Shown here: positions 17,299 to 25,487 of the stretch, one piece after another
Layout: each line of letters starts with the position of its first letter
How positions within the stretch are numbered: position 1 is the first letter of the stretch
Source: DASQEH01 sp038237745
GTDB lineage: Bacteria > Actinomycetota > Actinomycetes > Propionibacteriales > Nocardioidaceae
Direction: 5' to 3'
DNA length: 64,000 nt
Assembly (NCBI GenBank): GCA_038237745.1
Contig: JBBRYJ010000006.1
Coordinates: 62,001 to 126,000 of the forward strand
The notes under the pieces: model-generated
Database searches by the model: none
The model's input: the letters and a program-made list of their open reading frames with translations, nothing else
What the model was told of the DNA's origin: nothing
Program-made: the position numbers and the translations under genes

Positions 17299-19820
17299 CC
17301 GTCACCGAAGAACGTCCCGCCTCCGAGGTGGGTGCGCCTCGACGCCGCAAGGAGGACCAGCGTCTCATCACCGGACGCACCCGTTGGACCGACAACATGC
17401 AGCTGCCCGGCATGCTGCACCTCGCCATGGTCCGCAGCCCCTTCGCGCACGCGACCATCACCTCGGTGGACACGTCCGCCGCTCTCTCGTCTCCAGGGGT
17501 CGCCGCGGTCTACTCGGGAGCCGACCTGGCCGAGGAGCAGGGCGCACTGCCGAATGCCTGGTCGATCATCCCCGACCAGGTGGCGCCGTCCCATCCCTCC
17601 ATCGCCGTGGACACCGTCGCCTTCTCCGGCGAGATCGTGGCCGTGATCGTCGCACGCTCCGCAGCGGAGGCGCGTGACGCCGTCGAGCTCGTCGACGTGG
17701 AGTACGACGAGCTGCCTCCGGTGCTGGACTCCAGGGCCGCAGCGACCGACGACGTCCTCGCACATCTCGACCTCGGCACCAACGTGTCCGCAGTCTGGAT
17801 CTTCGACTCAGCGGAGGCAGGCACCGGCTCCGACGTGGAGCAGGCCATCTCCACCGCCAGAACAGGCGGCGTACTGATCGAGCGGGAGCTCCGCCAGCAG
17901 CGGCTGATCCCGGCTTTCATGGAGCCGAGGTCGATCGTGGTGGACCCGACCGGCGAGCAGCTCACCGTGTGGACCTCGACCCAGGTGCCGCACTTCGTCA
18001 GGGTCTTCATCGCGCTGGTGCTCGGCATCCCCGAGAGCAAGATCCGCGTCATCGCGCCGGACGTGGGTGGAGGGTTCGGTGGCAAGCTCCAGTTCACCCC
18101 GGAGGAGGTGCTGACGGTCATCGCGGCCCGGCACGCCGGCAAGCCGTGCAAGTACACGGAGACCCGTTCGGAGTCGCTCCAGGCCGCCCACCACGGCCGG
18201 GACCAGTGGCAGAAGCTCACCTTGGCAGCGACGAAGGAAGGTGAGGTGACCGGGCTCAAGATCGAGCTCGTGGCCGACATGGGCGCCTACCTCGGCCTGG
18301 TCACCTCGGCGATCCCGATCCTCGGCGCGTTCATGTACAACGGCATCTACAAGTTCCCCGCCTACCATCTGCAGTGCACCAACGTGTTCACCAACAAGGC
18401 GTGGACCGACGCCTACCGCGGTGCGGGACGGCCGGAGGCGACCTTTGCGATCGAGCGCCTGATGGACGAGCTCGCGGCCGAGCTGGGCGTCGACCCTCTC
18501 GAGATCCGTGAGAAGAACTGGATCAAGCACGACGAGTTCCCGTACATGACGGTGTGCGGACTCGAGTACGACACTGGCAACTACGAAGCGGCCACCGAGC
18601 AGGCGAGGCAGGCATTCGGGTACGACGAGCTCCGGGCCGAGCAACGACGGCGGCGCGAGGCGGGCGACCCGGTCCAGCTCGGCATCGGCGTGTCGACCTT
18701 CACCGAGATGTGCGGGCTGGCCCCGTCACGTTGGCTCGGCTCTCAGGGCTACGTGGGCGGTGGGTGGGAGCACGCCTCCATCCGGATGCTTCCCACCGGC
18801 AAGGTCGAGGTCATCACCGGCACCAGCCCGCACGGCCAGGGCCACGAGACGGCATGGAGCCAGATCGTCGCCGACCGTCTCGGCATGCCGTTCGACGACA
18901 TCGAGGTCCTGCACGGTGACACGCAGATCGCCCCGCGCGGTCTCGACTCCTACGGCTCCCGCTCACTTGTGGTGGGAGGGATGGCGGTCCTCGCCGCCGC
19001 CGACAAGGTGATCGAGAAGGCTCGCCCCATCGCCGCCCATCTGTTGGAGGCGAACCCGGACGACCTCGAGTTCGCGGCCGGGAGGTTCGGCGTGAAGGGC
19101 ACCGAGGCGGGACTCGGCCTAGGGGAGGTGGCATTCGCCGTGTTTCAGGCTCACAACATGCCGGCCGGGACCGAACCGTCGCTGGACTCCGACGCCACCT
19201 TCGACCCGGAGACCTTCTCCTTCCCGCACGGCACCCACCTGTGCGCGGTCGAGGTCGACACCGAGACCGGCGGCACCAAGCTCCGCAACTACACCTGCGT
19301 CGACGACGTCGGCAACGTCGTCAACCCACTGATCGTCGAGGGGCAGGTGCACGGGGGGCTCGCACAGGGCATCTCACAGGCCCTCTTCGAGGAGGCCGTC
19401 TACGACGACGCGGGCACCCTGGTGACGGGATCCTTCGTCGACTACCTGGTCCCGAGTGCGGCGGACCTCCCGTCGTTCGTGACCAGCCGTACGGAGACGC
19501 CGTCCAGCACGAACCCGCTGGGGGTCAAGGGTGTCGGCGAGGCCGGCACCATCGCCTCAACCCCAGCCGTCGTCAACGCAGTCGTCGACGCACTACGCCA
19601 TCTCGGAGTCGACGACATCGTGATGCCGTGCACCCCTCATCGGGTGTGGTCGGCCATCCAGCACTCGTCGGCAGGAGCCGCGACGCCTGCTGACAACCCG
19701 GCGGGTGACGACGCCGGCCTGCCGTCGCACAACGCCGCGGTAAGTGAAGGGTCGACGGGCGAAAGCCCAGGCGAAGGTCCGGAAGCCGGCGGCAACGACT
19801 CCCGAGGAGGGCTGTCATGA
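17295..19820 (+). CDS. coxL: Molybdopterin-binding large subunit, form II CO-dehydrogenase-like
   Basis: An 841-residue catalytic subunit of the xanthine-oxidase family. VGGGFGGK (about residue 257) contacts the cofactor, AYRGAGR (373-379) is the active-site loop, and GVGEAGTIAS holds the catalytic Glu. Form I CO dehydrogenases carry a Cys loop (AYxCSFR) that binds copper; AYRGAGR marks form II, whose CO oxidation is slow or doubtful, so another hydroxylation substrate is quite possible. The C-terminal 60 or so residues are a low-complexity Ala/Gly/Pro tail beyond the family end. ATGA overlaps on both sides give an S-L-M order. Confidence 0.93.
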   Translation: MTVTEERPASEVGAPRRRKEDQRLITGRTRWTDNMQLPGMLHLAMVRSPFAHATITSVDTSAALSSPGVAAVYSGADLAEEQGALPNAWSIIPDQVAPSHPSIAVDTVAFSGEIVAVIVARSAAEARDAVELVDVEYDELPPVLDSRAAATDDVLAHLDLGTNVSAVWIFDSAEAGTGSDVEQAISTARTGGVLIERELRQQRLIPAFMEPRSIVVDPTGEQLTVWTSTQVPHFVRVFIALVLGIPESKIRVIAPDVGGGFGGKLQFTPEEVLTVIAARHAGKPCKYTETRSESLQAAHHGRDQWQKLTLAATKEGEVTGLKIELVADMGAYLGLVTSAIPILGAFMYNGIYKFPAYHLQCTNVFTNKAWTDAYRGAGRPEATFAIERLMDELAAELGVDPLEIREKNWIKHDEFPYMTVCGLEYDTGNYEAATEQARQAFGYDELRAEQRRRREAGDPVQLGIGVSTFTEMCGLAPSRWLGSQGYVGGGWEHASIRMLPTGKVEVITGTSPHGQGHETAWSQIVADRLGMPFDDIEVLHGDTQIAPRGLDSYGSRSLVVGGMAVLAAADKVIEKARPIAAHLLEANPDDLEFAAGRFGVKGTEAGLGLGEVAFAVFQAHNMPAGTEPSLDSDATFDPETFSFPHGTHLCAVEVDTETGGTKLRNYTCVDDVGNVVNPLIVEGQVHGGLAQGISQALFEEAVYDDAGTLVTGSFVDYLVPSAADLPSFVTSRTETPSSTNPLGVKGVGEAGTIASTPAVVNAVVDALRHLGVDDIVMPCTPHRVWSAIQHSSAGAATPADNPAGDDAGLPSHNAAVSEGSTGESPGEGPEAGGNDSRGGLS

Positions 19821-20671
19821 TCTCCGCCGCATTCGACTACGTCACGCCCGAGTCCATGGACGACGCCTTGGCCGCCCTGAGCTCAGATGCCGAGGAGATC
19901 AAGGTGCTGGCCGGGGGCCAGAGCCTCATCCCGGTGCTGCGGCTGCGGCTTGCTGCTCCGACGCTGATCGTCGACCTGGCCCGGGTCCCTGGACTCGTCG
20001 GCGTGCGCGACGACGGCGACGCCCTCGTCATCGGAGCCATGACGACTCACGCAGACGTCGCGAGCGACTCCATGGTGGGTGAGCACGCAGGGGTGCTGTC
20101 CAAGGCCGCGAAGAGCGTGGCCGACCCGCAGGTGCGGCACCTAGGCACGCTCGGTGGCGCCCTGGTGCACGCCGATCCCGCCGGTGACCTCCCGGCGCCT
20201 CTGCTGGCGCTCGACGGCGAGCTGGTCATCGCCGGTGCCGACGGTGAGCGCACCGTGCCCGCGTCCGACTTCTTCGAGGACCTCTTCTCGACCTCGGTCG
20301 GCGAGAGGGAGATCCTCAAGGAGATACGCATCCCGAAGCACACCTCGTGGAAGGGTCACTACGAGAAGTTCACCCGAGTTGCCCAGCAGTGGTCGATCGT
20401 CGCCGTCGCTGCGAACGTCAGGACCGATGGGGAGACCATCACCGAGGCGAAGATCGCCTTCACCAACATGGGGTCGACGGCGCTTCGGGCCACCGCTGTC
20501 GAGGCGGCTCTCCTCGGAAAGGAAGCCACCCCAGATGCGGTCTCCTCGGCAGCAGCACGCGCCGCCGAAGGTACCAACCCACCGTCCGACACCAACGGCG
20601 ACGCGGCGTACCGTCGTCACCTCGCGACGGTCCTGACCGGTCGTGCAGTCTTGTCAGCCGTCGCGAGCTGA
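19817..20671 (+). CDS. coxM: FAD-binding medium subunit of CO-dehydrogenase-like enzyme
   Basis: A 284-residue flavoprotein subunit. AGGQSLIPVLRLRL (about 32-45) and TLGGALVHADPAGDLPA (about 110-126) are the two FAD-binding stretches of the CoxM/XdhB family; the C-terminal domain (from about residue 170) matches CO_deh_flav_C. It accepts electrons from the iron-sulfur subunit and hands them to quinone or another carrier. Translationally coupled to coxL. Confidence 0.95.
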   Translation: MISAAFDYVTPESMDDALAALSSDAEEIKVLAGGQSLIPVLRLRLAAPTLIVDLARVPGLVGVRDDGDALVIGAMTTHADVASDSMVGEHAGVLSKAAKSVADPQVRHLGTLGGALVHADPAGDLPAPLLALDGELVIAGADGERTVPASDFFEDLFSTSVGEREILKEIRIPKHTSWKGHYEKFTRVAQQWSIVAVAANVRTDGETITEAKIAFTNMGSTALRATAVEAALLGKEATPDAVSSAAARAAEGTNPPSDTNGDAAYRRHLATVLTGRAVLSAVAS

Positions 20672-20713
20672 CGCACGGCGATGAATGCGACCGAGTGAGG
20701 GGGACCCGAGTCA

Positions 20714-21529
20714 GTGGAGCTGAGCCATCGATTCTCCGTGCCCGCGTCTGTCGACGCCGCCTGGAGGGTGTTCATGGACCTCGAGCGGGTGACACCCTGC
20801 TTCCCCGGGGCGGCGCTGACGTCTTACGACGGTGACACGTTCGCCGGTGGGGTGAAGGTGAAGCTGGGTCCGATCTCGATGCAGTACACCGGCACCGGCC
20901 GGTTCGTCGAACGTGACGAGGTGGGCCACCGGGCGGTCATCGAAGCGAAGGGCAAGGACAAGCGCGGTAACGGCACTGCGGCCGCCACCGTCACGGCAGA
21001 GCTCGTCGCCGCGGGAGAAGCGCGGACCGACGTGATCGTGCGAACCGACCTCAACATCACCGGCAAGCCTGCGCAATTCGGTCGGGGCGTCATGCAGGAC
21101 GTCAGTGACAAGCTCCTCGGCCAGTTCGCGACGTGCCTGGAGTCGAGGCTGGCTGAGCAGACGGAGGTCGGACCTGCCGCTGCACCCTTGCTGGCGGAGG
21201 AGTCGGGGGAGCCGGTGACGCCAACTCTTCAGGAGCCTGCTGACCAGGAGCCTGCTGACCAGGAGCCTGCTGACCGGGCTCCGGTCGACGAGACAACTGA
21301 CCCCTCGCCCGGGGGCCCGAAGCATCGGGCGTCCCCGGAGGAGGCAGCGGCCGACGACAGCACAGCAGCCCCCGCAGGGACGCCAACGTCGCGCCTGGTG
21401 ACGTCAACGCCAGCAGCCGAGCTCAGCCTCGGCTCGACTTTGCTGCCCGTGCTGGCGAGGCGCTACGCCGTGCAGCTCATCGTCGGAGCTGTCGTGCTCT
21501 GGCTGCTGAGAAGACGCGTACGCCGCTGA
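20714..21529 (+). CDS. coxG: CoxG/SRPBCC family protein with C-terminal membrane anchor
   Basis: A 271-residue protein. Residues 1-150 are a CoxG-type SRPBCC domain (VPASVDAAWRVFMDLERVTPCFPGA, YTGTGRFVERD, FGRGVMQDVSDKLLGQFA). A disordered Pro/Ala/Glu linker follows, containing a three-fold EPADQ repeat coded by 15-bp units at 21233-21277, then a final hydrophobic helix and basic tail (LIVGAVVLWLLRRRVRR). In carboxydotrophs CoxG recruits the dehydrogenase to the inner membrane face, and this architecture fits that role. GTG at 20714 is 42 bp after coxM. Confidence 0.85.
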   Translation: MELSHRFSVPASVDAAWRVFMDLERVTPCFPGAALTSYDGDTFAGGVKVKLGPISMQYTGTGRFVERDEVGHRAVIEAKGKDKRGNGTAAATVTAELVAAGEARTDVIVRTDLNITGKPAQFGRGVMQDVSDKLLGQFATCLESRLAEQTEVGPAAAPLLAEESGEPVTPTLQEPADQEPADQEPADRAPVDETTDPSPGGPKHRASPEEAAADDSTAAPAGTPTSRLVTSTPAAELSLGSTLLPVLARRYAVQLIVGAVVLWLLRRRVRR

Positions 21530-21582
21530 CTCCCGCGCCCCCGCATTCTCGGCGGCATTGGTGTATCGCGTCAGCGCATGGG

Positions 21583-21978
21583 TCAGTTCGTCTCGTCCAG
21601 GCTCTGCGGAGGCGCGGTCCGAGGGCCGCCAAGGTGACCGAGTGGCGCGACGACCGCCCCCGACTCCGAACACACCCAGCGAGGGTCCGGGCCTAGCTCC
21701 GGGTCGATGGACAGGCTGTGCTCGACGGGGTCGGGGCAGCCCGAACACACCGGCCAGCGCCGGGCCTCGTCGAAGAGGGCGTCCTGCACGTCTTGAGCGA
21801 CCAGCCCGTCGACGAACGACGCTCCGCGTTGCCATTGCGACAGCCACCACCGCCGACTCGCCACGCAGTCCTCGACGACGGACACCGTATGCGGATCGAC
21901 GAGACCCTGAGCGGCGAGGTCGCGGAGTACGAGCGCTCGCGCGTTCAGCAGCGGGTCTCCCGACGTCATGGCATCCAT
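21583..21978 (-). CDS. Conserved hypothetical protein with Cys motif
   Basis: A 131-residue soluble protein I do not recognise by family name. The first 70 residues are helical and Trp-rich (VASRRWWLSQWQRGASFVDGL). A CSGCPD motif at about residue 78 and a lone WVC at about 102 may bind zinc. The tail is disordered. Codon use and start context (ATG at 21978, alternative ATG 21969) look real. It is divergent from cutC with 17 bp between starts and convergent with coxG. Confidence 0.6.
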   Translation of the reverse strand: MDAMTSGDPLLNARALVLRDLAAQGLVDPHTVSVVEDCVASRRWWLSQWQRGASFVDGLVAQDVQDALFDEARRWPVCSGCPDPVEHSLSIDPELGPDPRWVCSESGAVVAPLGHLGGPRTAPPQSLDETN

Positions 21979-21995
21979 CCTGGCACTCTGTTCAA

Positions 21996-22742
21996 ATGAC
22001 GAGCAGAGACGGACGTGCTGGCTGCCTGGAAGTCGTGGCGTTGCATCCGGTCGACGCAGAGGCCGCCCAGGAGGGCGGGGCTGACCGCCTGCACGTCTTC
22101 GCGTGGTCGGACGGCCAGGCCAGGTCCGTCGAGCCGGCCGCTGTCAGCGCCATCGTGCGTTCGGTCGACATACCCGTGCGAGTGACTTTGCGCCTGTCCG
22201 ACGGCTTCAGTACCTCCGGTGGCGAGCTCACCCGGCTGCTAGGGCTGGCCGGGGAGTATCTGTCACTCGGCGTGGAAGGCTTCGTGTTCGGCTTCCTGAC
22301 CACGGACCTGGACATCGACGTCGAGATCTGTGGTGCTCTGGCCGAGGCGACAGCCGGGGCACCGTGGACGTTCGACCGCTCGTTCGACTCCGCTCTCGAC
22401 ACCCGCAGGGCCTGGCGGAAGCTGCTGACGGTCGCCGGGGTCGACAGCGTCCATACCGCGGGTGCCGCACTCGGGATGGGCTCAGGGGTCGACGACCTGA
22501 TCAGTCTCGCAATCGCCGAGCCGGCCTTCGGTAGCGCGGCAGTCGCTGCAGGGAAGGTGCAGGCCGAGCACATCCCCTGGCTCGTGCGAGCGGGGATCTC
22601 CCGCGTCCACCTCGGTGCCACTGTGCGGCCCGGTGGCTCATGGGCGAAGGCGCACGTCGACGCCGGCTTCGTACGCTCTTGGCGGCTGCTCCTCGACGAC
22701 GCGATAGCCGGGCAGGCGCCTCGAAGCGGGCTGGTCGGCTGA
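21996..22742 (+). CDS. cutC: CutC family protein
   Basis: A 248-residue TIM-barrel protein of the CutC family, historically linked to copper homeostasis, though the biochemical role is unsettled. Recognisable parts are LEVVALHPVDAEAAQEGGADRLHV at the N terminus, VRVTLR, EGFVFGFLT, WTFDRSFDSALD and HTAGAALG. The canonical family wording (ELCVDS, MIRPR, FHRAFD) is partly altered: VTLRLS replaces MIRPR and FDRSFD replaces FHRAFD, so this is a divergent member. ATG at 21996. The next gene starts 5 bp after its stop. Confidence 0.78.
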   Translation: MTSRDGRAGCLEVVALHPVDAEAAQEGGADRLHVFAWSDGQARSVEPAAVSAIVRSVDIPVRVTLRLSDGFSTSGGELTRLLGLAGEYLSLGVEGFVFGFLTTDLDIDVEICGALAEATAGAPWTFDRSFDSALDTRRAWRKLLTVAGVDSVHTAGAALGMGSGVDDLISLAIAEPAFGSAAVAAGKVQAEHIPWLVRAGISRVHLGATVRPGGSWAKAHVDAGFVRSWRLLLDDAIAGQAPRSGLVG

Positions 22743-22747
22743 CGGGT

Positions 22748-23938
22748 GTGGCGATCCTGATCGACCCGGCAGTGTGGCCGGCGCACGGCCGGTTGTGGTC
22801 GCACCTGGCCAGCGACGTGTCCTTGGCCGAGCTGCACGATTTCGCCGACCACCATGGCGTCCCGCGCCGCGGCTTCGAGCGCGACCACTACGACGTACCG
22901 GGCGAGATGTACGACGCCCTGCTCGCGGCAGGTGCCGTACCGGTCTCGTCGCGTGAGGTCGTCCGGCGCCTGCACGCTGCGGGGCTGCGCCGGCGCAGGT
23001 CCGCTGCGCTGGGGTGGCGCGCGCCGGGCCGACAGCTCCTGCGTCCTCCGCGCCTCAAGGCCGGTGACCTGGTTGCCATCCCGGCGACGGCGGGCGTCGT
23101 GCCACCCGAACGGCTGGCTGCTGGGTTGGCGCGTCTGGAGAGCTGGGGTTTGCGCGTGCGCATCGCTGACCATGTGTTCGACACCCATCCGACCCTGCGC
23201 TACCTGGCGGGCACCGATGCGCACCGTGCGGCCGACTTCGCGACTGCGTGGCTGGACCCCGAGGTAGCAGCCGTGATGCCTGCAAGAGGCGGCTACGGAA
23301 CGCAGCGACTGCTGGATCTGCTCGACTGGCGACGCCTCGCCGAGGCCCGACCCAAGGTGCTCGTCGGGTTCTCTGACCTGACAGCCCTCCACCAGGCCGT
23401 CGCCAACAGACTCGGACTCGCCACCGTGCACAGCCACGGCGTCACCTCCCTCGGACGAGCCGACGCCGCAAGCGCCGAGTCCCTGCGGCGCCTGCTGATG
23501 GCCCCCGAGACGGTCGCCGACCTGCTCGAGGGAGCCGAGGTACGTGTGCATGTGGCGGGGCGAGCTACGGGCGTCCTGCTGGGCGGGAACCTGGCTCTGC
23601 TGGACGCGGAGATCGGCACGCCCTTCAGCAGACCGGCACACGGCGGCATCGTCGTGCTGGAGGATGTCGCCGAGCCGCCCTACCGAATCGACCGTCTCCT
23701 GACCCACCTCCTGCGCGCCGGTTGGTTCGACGGTGTCCGAGGTGTCGTGCTCGGCGAGTTCACCGACTGCGGTGAGCCGAACGAGGTCGAAGCGGTGCTC
23801 GTGGATCGGCTCGCCCCGCTCGGGGTGCCGCTGATGTCGGGCTTGGTAGCGGGCCACATCGACAGCATGGTCAGCCTGCCCTTCGGCGTCTCGGCAACGC
23901 TCGACACCGATCACCGGACGTTGGAGCCGGCGTGGTGA
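22748..23938 (+). CDS. DUF4031 domain fused to LD-carboxypeptidase (S66 family)
   Basis: A 396-residue two-domain protein. Residues 1-85 are DUF4031 (ILIDPAVWPAHGRLWSHL, HHGVPRRGFERDHYDVP). From about residue 97 comes an S66 peptidase: LKAGDLVAIPATAGV, MPARGGYGTQRLLD with the nucleophile region ARGGYG, GFSDLTAL, and the His/Glu region VLLGGNLALL and VAGHIDSM. S66 enzymes cut the L-Ala-D-Glu or LD-bond of muropeptides, or, as MccF, microcin-type acyl sulfamoyl amides. The usual nucleophile Ser (RGGYGS) is replaced here by Thr in GGYGT, so activity is uncertain. GTG at 22748, coupled to cutC. Confidence 0.82.
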   Translation: MAILIDPAVWPAHGRLWSHLASDVSLAELHDFADHHGVPRRGFERDHYDVPGEMYDALLAAGAVPVSSREVVRRLHAAGLRRRRSAALGWRAPGRQLLRPPRLKAGDLVAIPATAGVVPPERLAAGLARLESWGLRVRIADHVFDTHPTLRYLAGTDAHRAADFATAWLDPEVAAVMPARGGYGTQRLLDLLDWRRLAEARPKVLVGFSDLTALHQAVANRLGLATVHSHGVTSLGRADAASAESLRRLLMAPETVADLLEGAEVRVHVAGRATGVLLGGNLALLDAEIGTPFSRPAHGGIVVLEDVAEPPYRIDRLLTHLLRAGWFDGVRGVVLGEFTDCGEPNEVEAVLVDRLAPLGVPLMSGLVAGHIDSMVSLPFGVSATLDTDHRTLEPAW

Positions 23939-23954
23939 CGCCTACGGGTCGGAG

Positions 23955-23977
23955 CGACGGCGGCTTCGCAGCCGTCG
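23955..23977. terminator. Possible bidirectional terminator
   Basis: CGACGGC (23955-23961) and GCCGTCG (23971-23977) form a 7-bp stem with a 9-nt loop in the 42-bp gap between two convergent genes. Its position suits termination from both sides; there is no T-tract. Confidence 0.45.
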
Positions 23978-23980
23978 ACG

Positions 23981-24625
23981 TCAGGGAGAACGGGTGATCT
24001 CGGCCCGGAGGCGAGCAAGTTCGGTGCTCAGGTTGTTCCGGGCTCGCGCCTCCCAGACTGTGGCGCCGCGGCAGGTACGAAACAGGGCAGGCAGGGCGAC
24101 GAGGTGCTCGACCACAGCCGCCCGCCCTCGCCGGAACTCAGCGTCGCCGAGGTGGGCGTACTCGGCCCGCACCGCGGATACGTAGGACGAGTATGCGGCG
24201 TGGTCACCGGCCAGCACCGCCAGGTCGGAGTCGCTCAGTACCGCCCCGTTCGAGTCACCGGACCGAGGGTCATGAGACGCCGTCAACCGGACGAGGCGGG
24301 CTACCTCACTGACATCGGCGATGTCGAGGCCGGACTCTCGCAAGGTGTGCAGAGCGAGCTCCGCCGAGCGCTCCTCGTTGTCATCTCGTCGCACGTCGTA
24401 CACAGCGTCGTGGTACCAGGCGCCCAACGTCACAAGTCGTGGTTGGGCAGCCTCACCGGAGAGCGAGTCGACGCGTTCGAGAACTGCAAGCAGGTGATCG
24501 AGACCGTGATAGTGCCGTGCCGGGTCGGCGTAGCGTCGGACCAGGTCAGTCCCGAGGGCCTGGCAGTGCGGGAGTAGCAGGTTCCACCGCGAGAGCAGAA
24601 GCCGTTCTCGGTCCATTGAGCCCAA
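23981..24625 (-). CDS. Predicted metal-dependent HD-superfamily phosphohydrolase
   Basis: A 214-residue helical protein. YHGLDHLLAVL and AWYHDAVYD provide the H...HD metal ligands; TASHD supplies a further His-Asp pair, and DSDLAVLAGD the last conserved Asp. This arrangement matches the uncharacterised HD family of COG4339. A phosphohydrolase activity on nucleotides is the family expectation, not shown. ATG at 24625 or at 24616 could start it. Confidence 0.82.
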   Translation of the reverse strand: MGSMDRERLLLSRWNLLLPHCQALGTDLVRRYADPARHYHGLDHLLAVLERVDSLSGEAAQPRLVTLGAWYHDAVYDVRRDDNEERSAELALHTLRESGLDIADVSEVARLVRLTASHDPRSGDSNGAVLSDSDLAVLAGDHAAYSSYVSAVRAEYAHLGDAEFRRGRAAVVEHLVALPALFRTCRGATVWEARARNNLSTELARLRAEITRSP

Positions 24626-24653
24626 TCATGGCCGACCGGTTTATGGTGTGCCC

Positions 24654-25487
24654 ATGCCTGACACGTCGAGCTACGCCCCGAACTGGTACCCCGACCCGTG
24701 GGGCCGCCATGAGCACCGGTACTACGACGGGACCAACTGGACCGAGCATGTCGCGAACCACGGCCGGCAAGCCACCGACCCCCCGGGTGGACAGGCACAT
24801 GTCCCGACGGTCAACCGCGCTACCGACAAGGTGGTCTCGGACGTGTCGCGCGCCGGTATCCAGAGCGGTCAGGTGTACGGGGGTGGCACCCTCTTCACCG
24901 AACCTGTGCTCGTGGTGAACCAGAAGGCCAAGCTGATAGAGATCAACCAGGAGTTCGCTGTCTACGACCAGCAGGGACGGCAGATCGGCGCCGTTCGGCA
25001 GGTTGGGCAGAGCGCGGCGAAGAAGGTGCTCCGGTTAGTCTCGAACATCGACCAGTACCTGACCCACAAGTTCCAGGTCGTGGACGCGGACGGGCAGGTG
25101 GTGCTGGCGTTGACCCGACCGGCGAAGCTGATGAAGTCGCGGCTGGTCGTGGAGGGTGGCAACGGCCAGGAGATCGGACAGATCGTGCAACAGAACGTGA
25201 TCGGGAAGATTCGTTTCGCCTTGGAGGTCGATGGGCAGCCCATCGGTTCGCTGAGCGCCGAGAACTGGCGCGCATGGAACTTCAACATCCAGGACCACAC
25301 CGGCAAAGAGGTGGCCCGCATCACCAAGACGTGGGAAGGGCTCGCGAAGACGATGTTCACGACCGCTGACAACTACGTCGTGCAGATCCACGAGCCGTTG
25401 CAGCAACCCATGCACAGCCTCGTGCTCGCGTCGGCGCTCGGTATCGACACGGCGCTCAAGCAGGACGCGCGCGGCCTCAGCGCGTGA
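24654..25487 (+). CDS. DUF2510 plus LURP-one/scramblase-related protein
   Basis: A 277-residue protein. The N-terminal 30 residues (NWYPDPWGRHEHRYYDGTNWTEHV) are the DUF2510 module common at actinobacterial protein ends. From about residue 70 follows a twelve-strand LURP-one/phospholipid-scramblase-like beta-barrel with the repeated F-x-V-x-D-x-G-Q-V pattern (FAVYDQQGRQIGAV, FQVVDADGQVVLAL, FALEVDGQPIG). Membrane association is plausible through the family; no transmembrane segment is clear. Its 3' end overlaps that of the convergent helD by 11 bp. Confidence 0.83.
   Translation: MPDTSSYAPNWYPDPWGRHEHRYYDGTNWTEHVANHGRQATDPPGGQAHVPTVNRATDKVVSDVSRAGIQSGQVYGGGTLFTEPVLVVNQKAKLIEINQEFAVYDQQGRQIGAVRQVGQSAAKKVLRLVSNIDQYLTHKFQVVDADGQVVLALTRPAKLMKSRLVVEGGNGQEIGQIVQQNVIGKIRFALEVDGQPIGSLSAENWRAWNFNIQDHTGKEVARITKTWEGLAKTMFTTADNYVVQIHEPLQQPMHSLVLASALGIDTALKQDARGLSA

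Noticed and set aside
21992..23914. A 640-residue minus-strand frame across cutC and the DUF4031 fusion
   Set aside because: Opposite strand of two well-supported genes; His/Arg/Gln-rich shadow composition.
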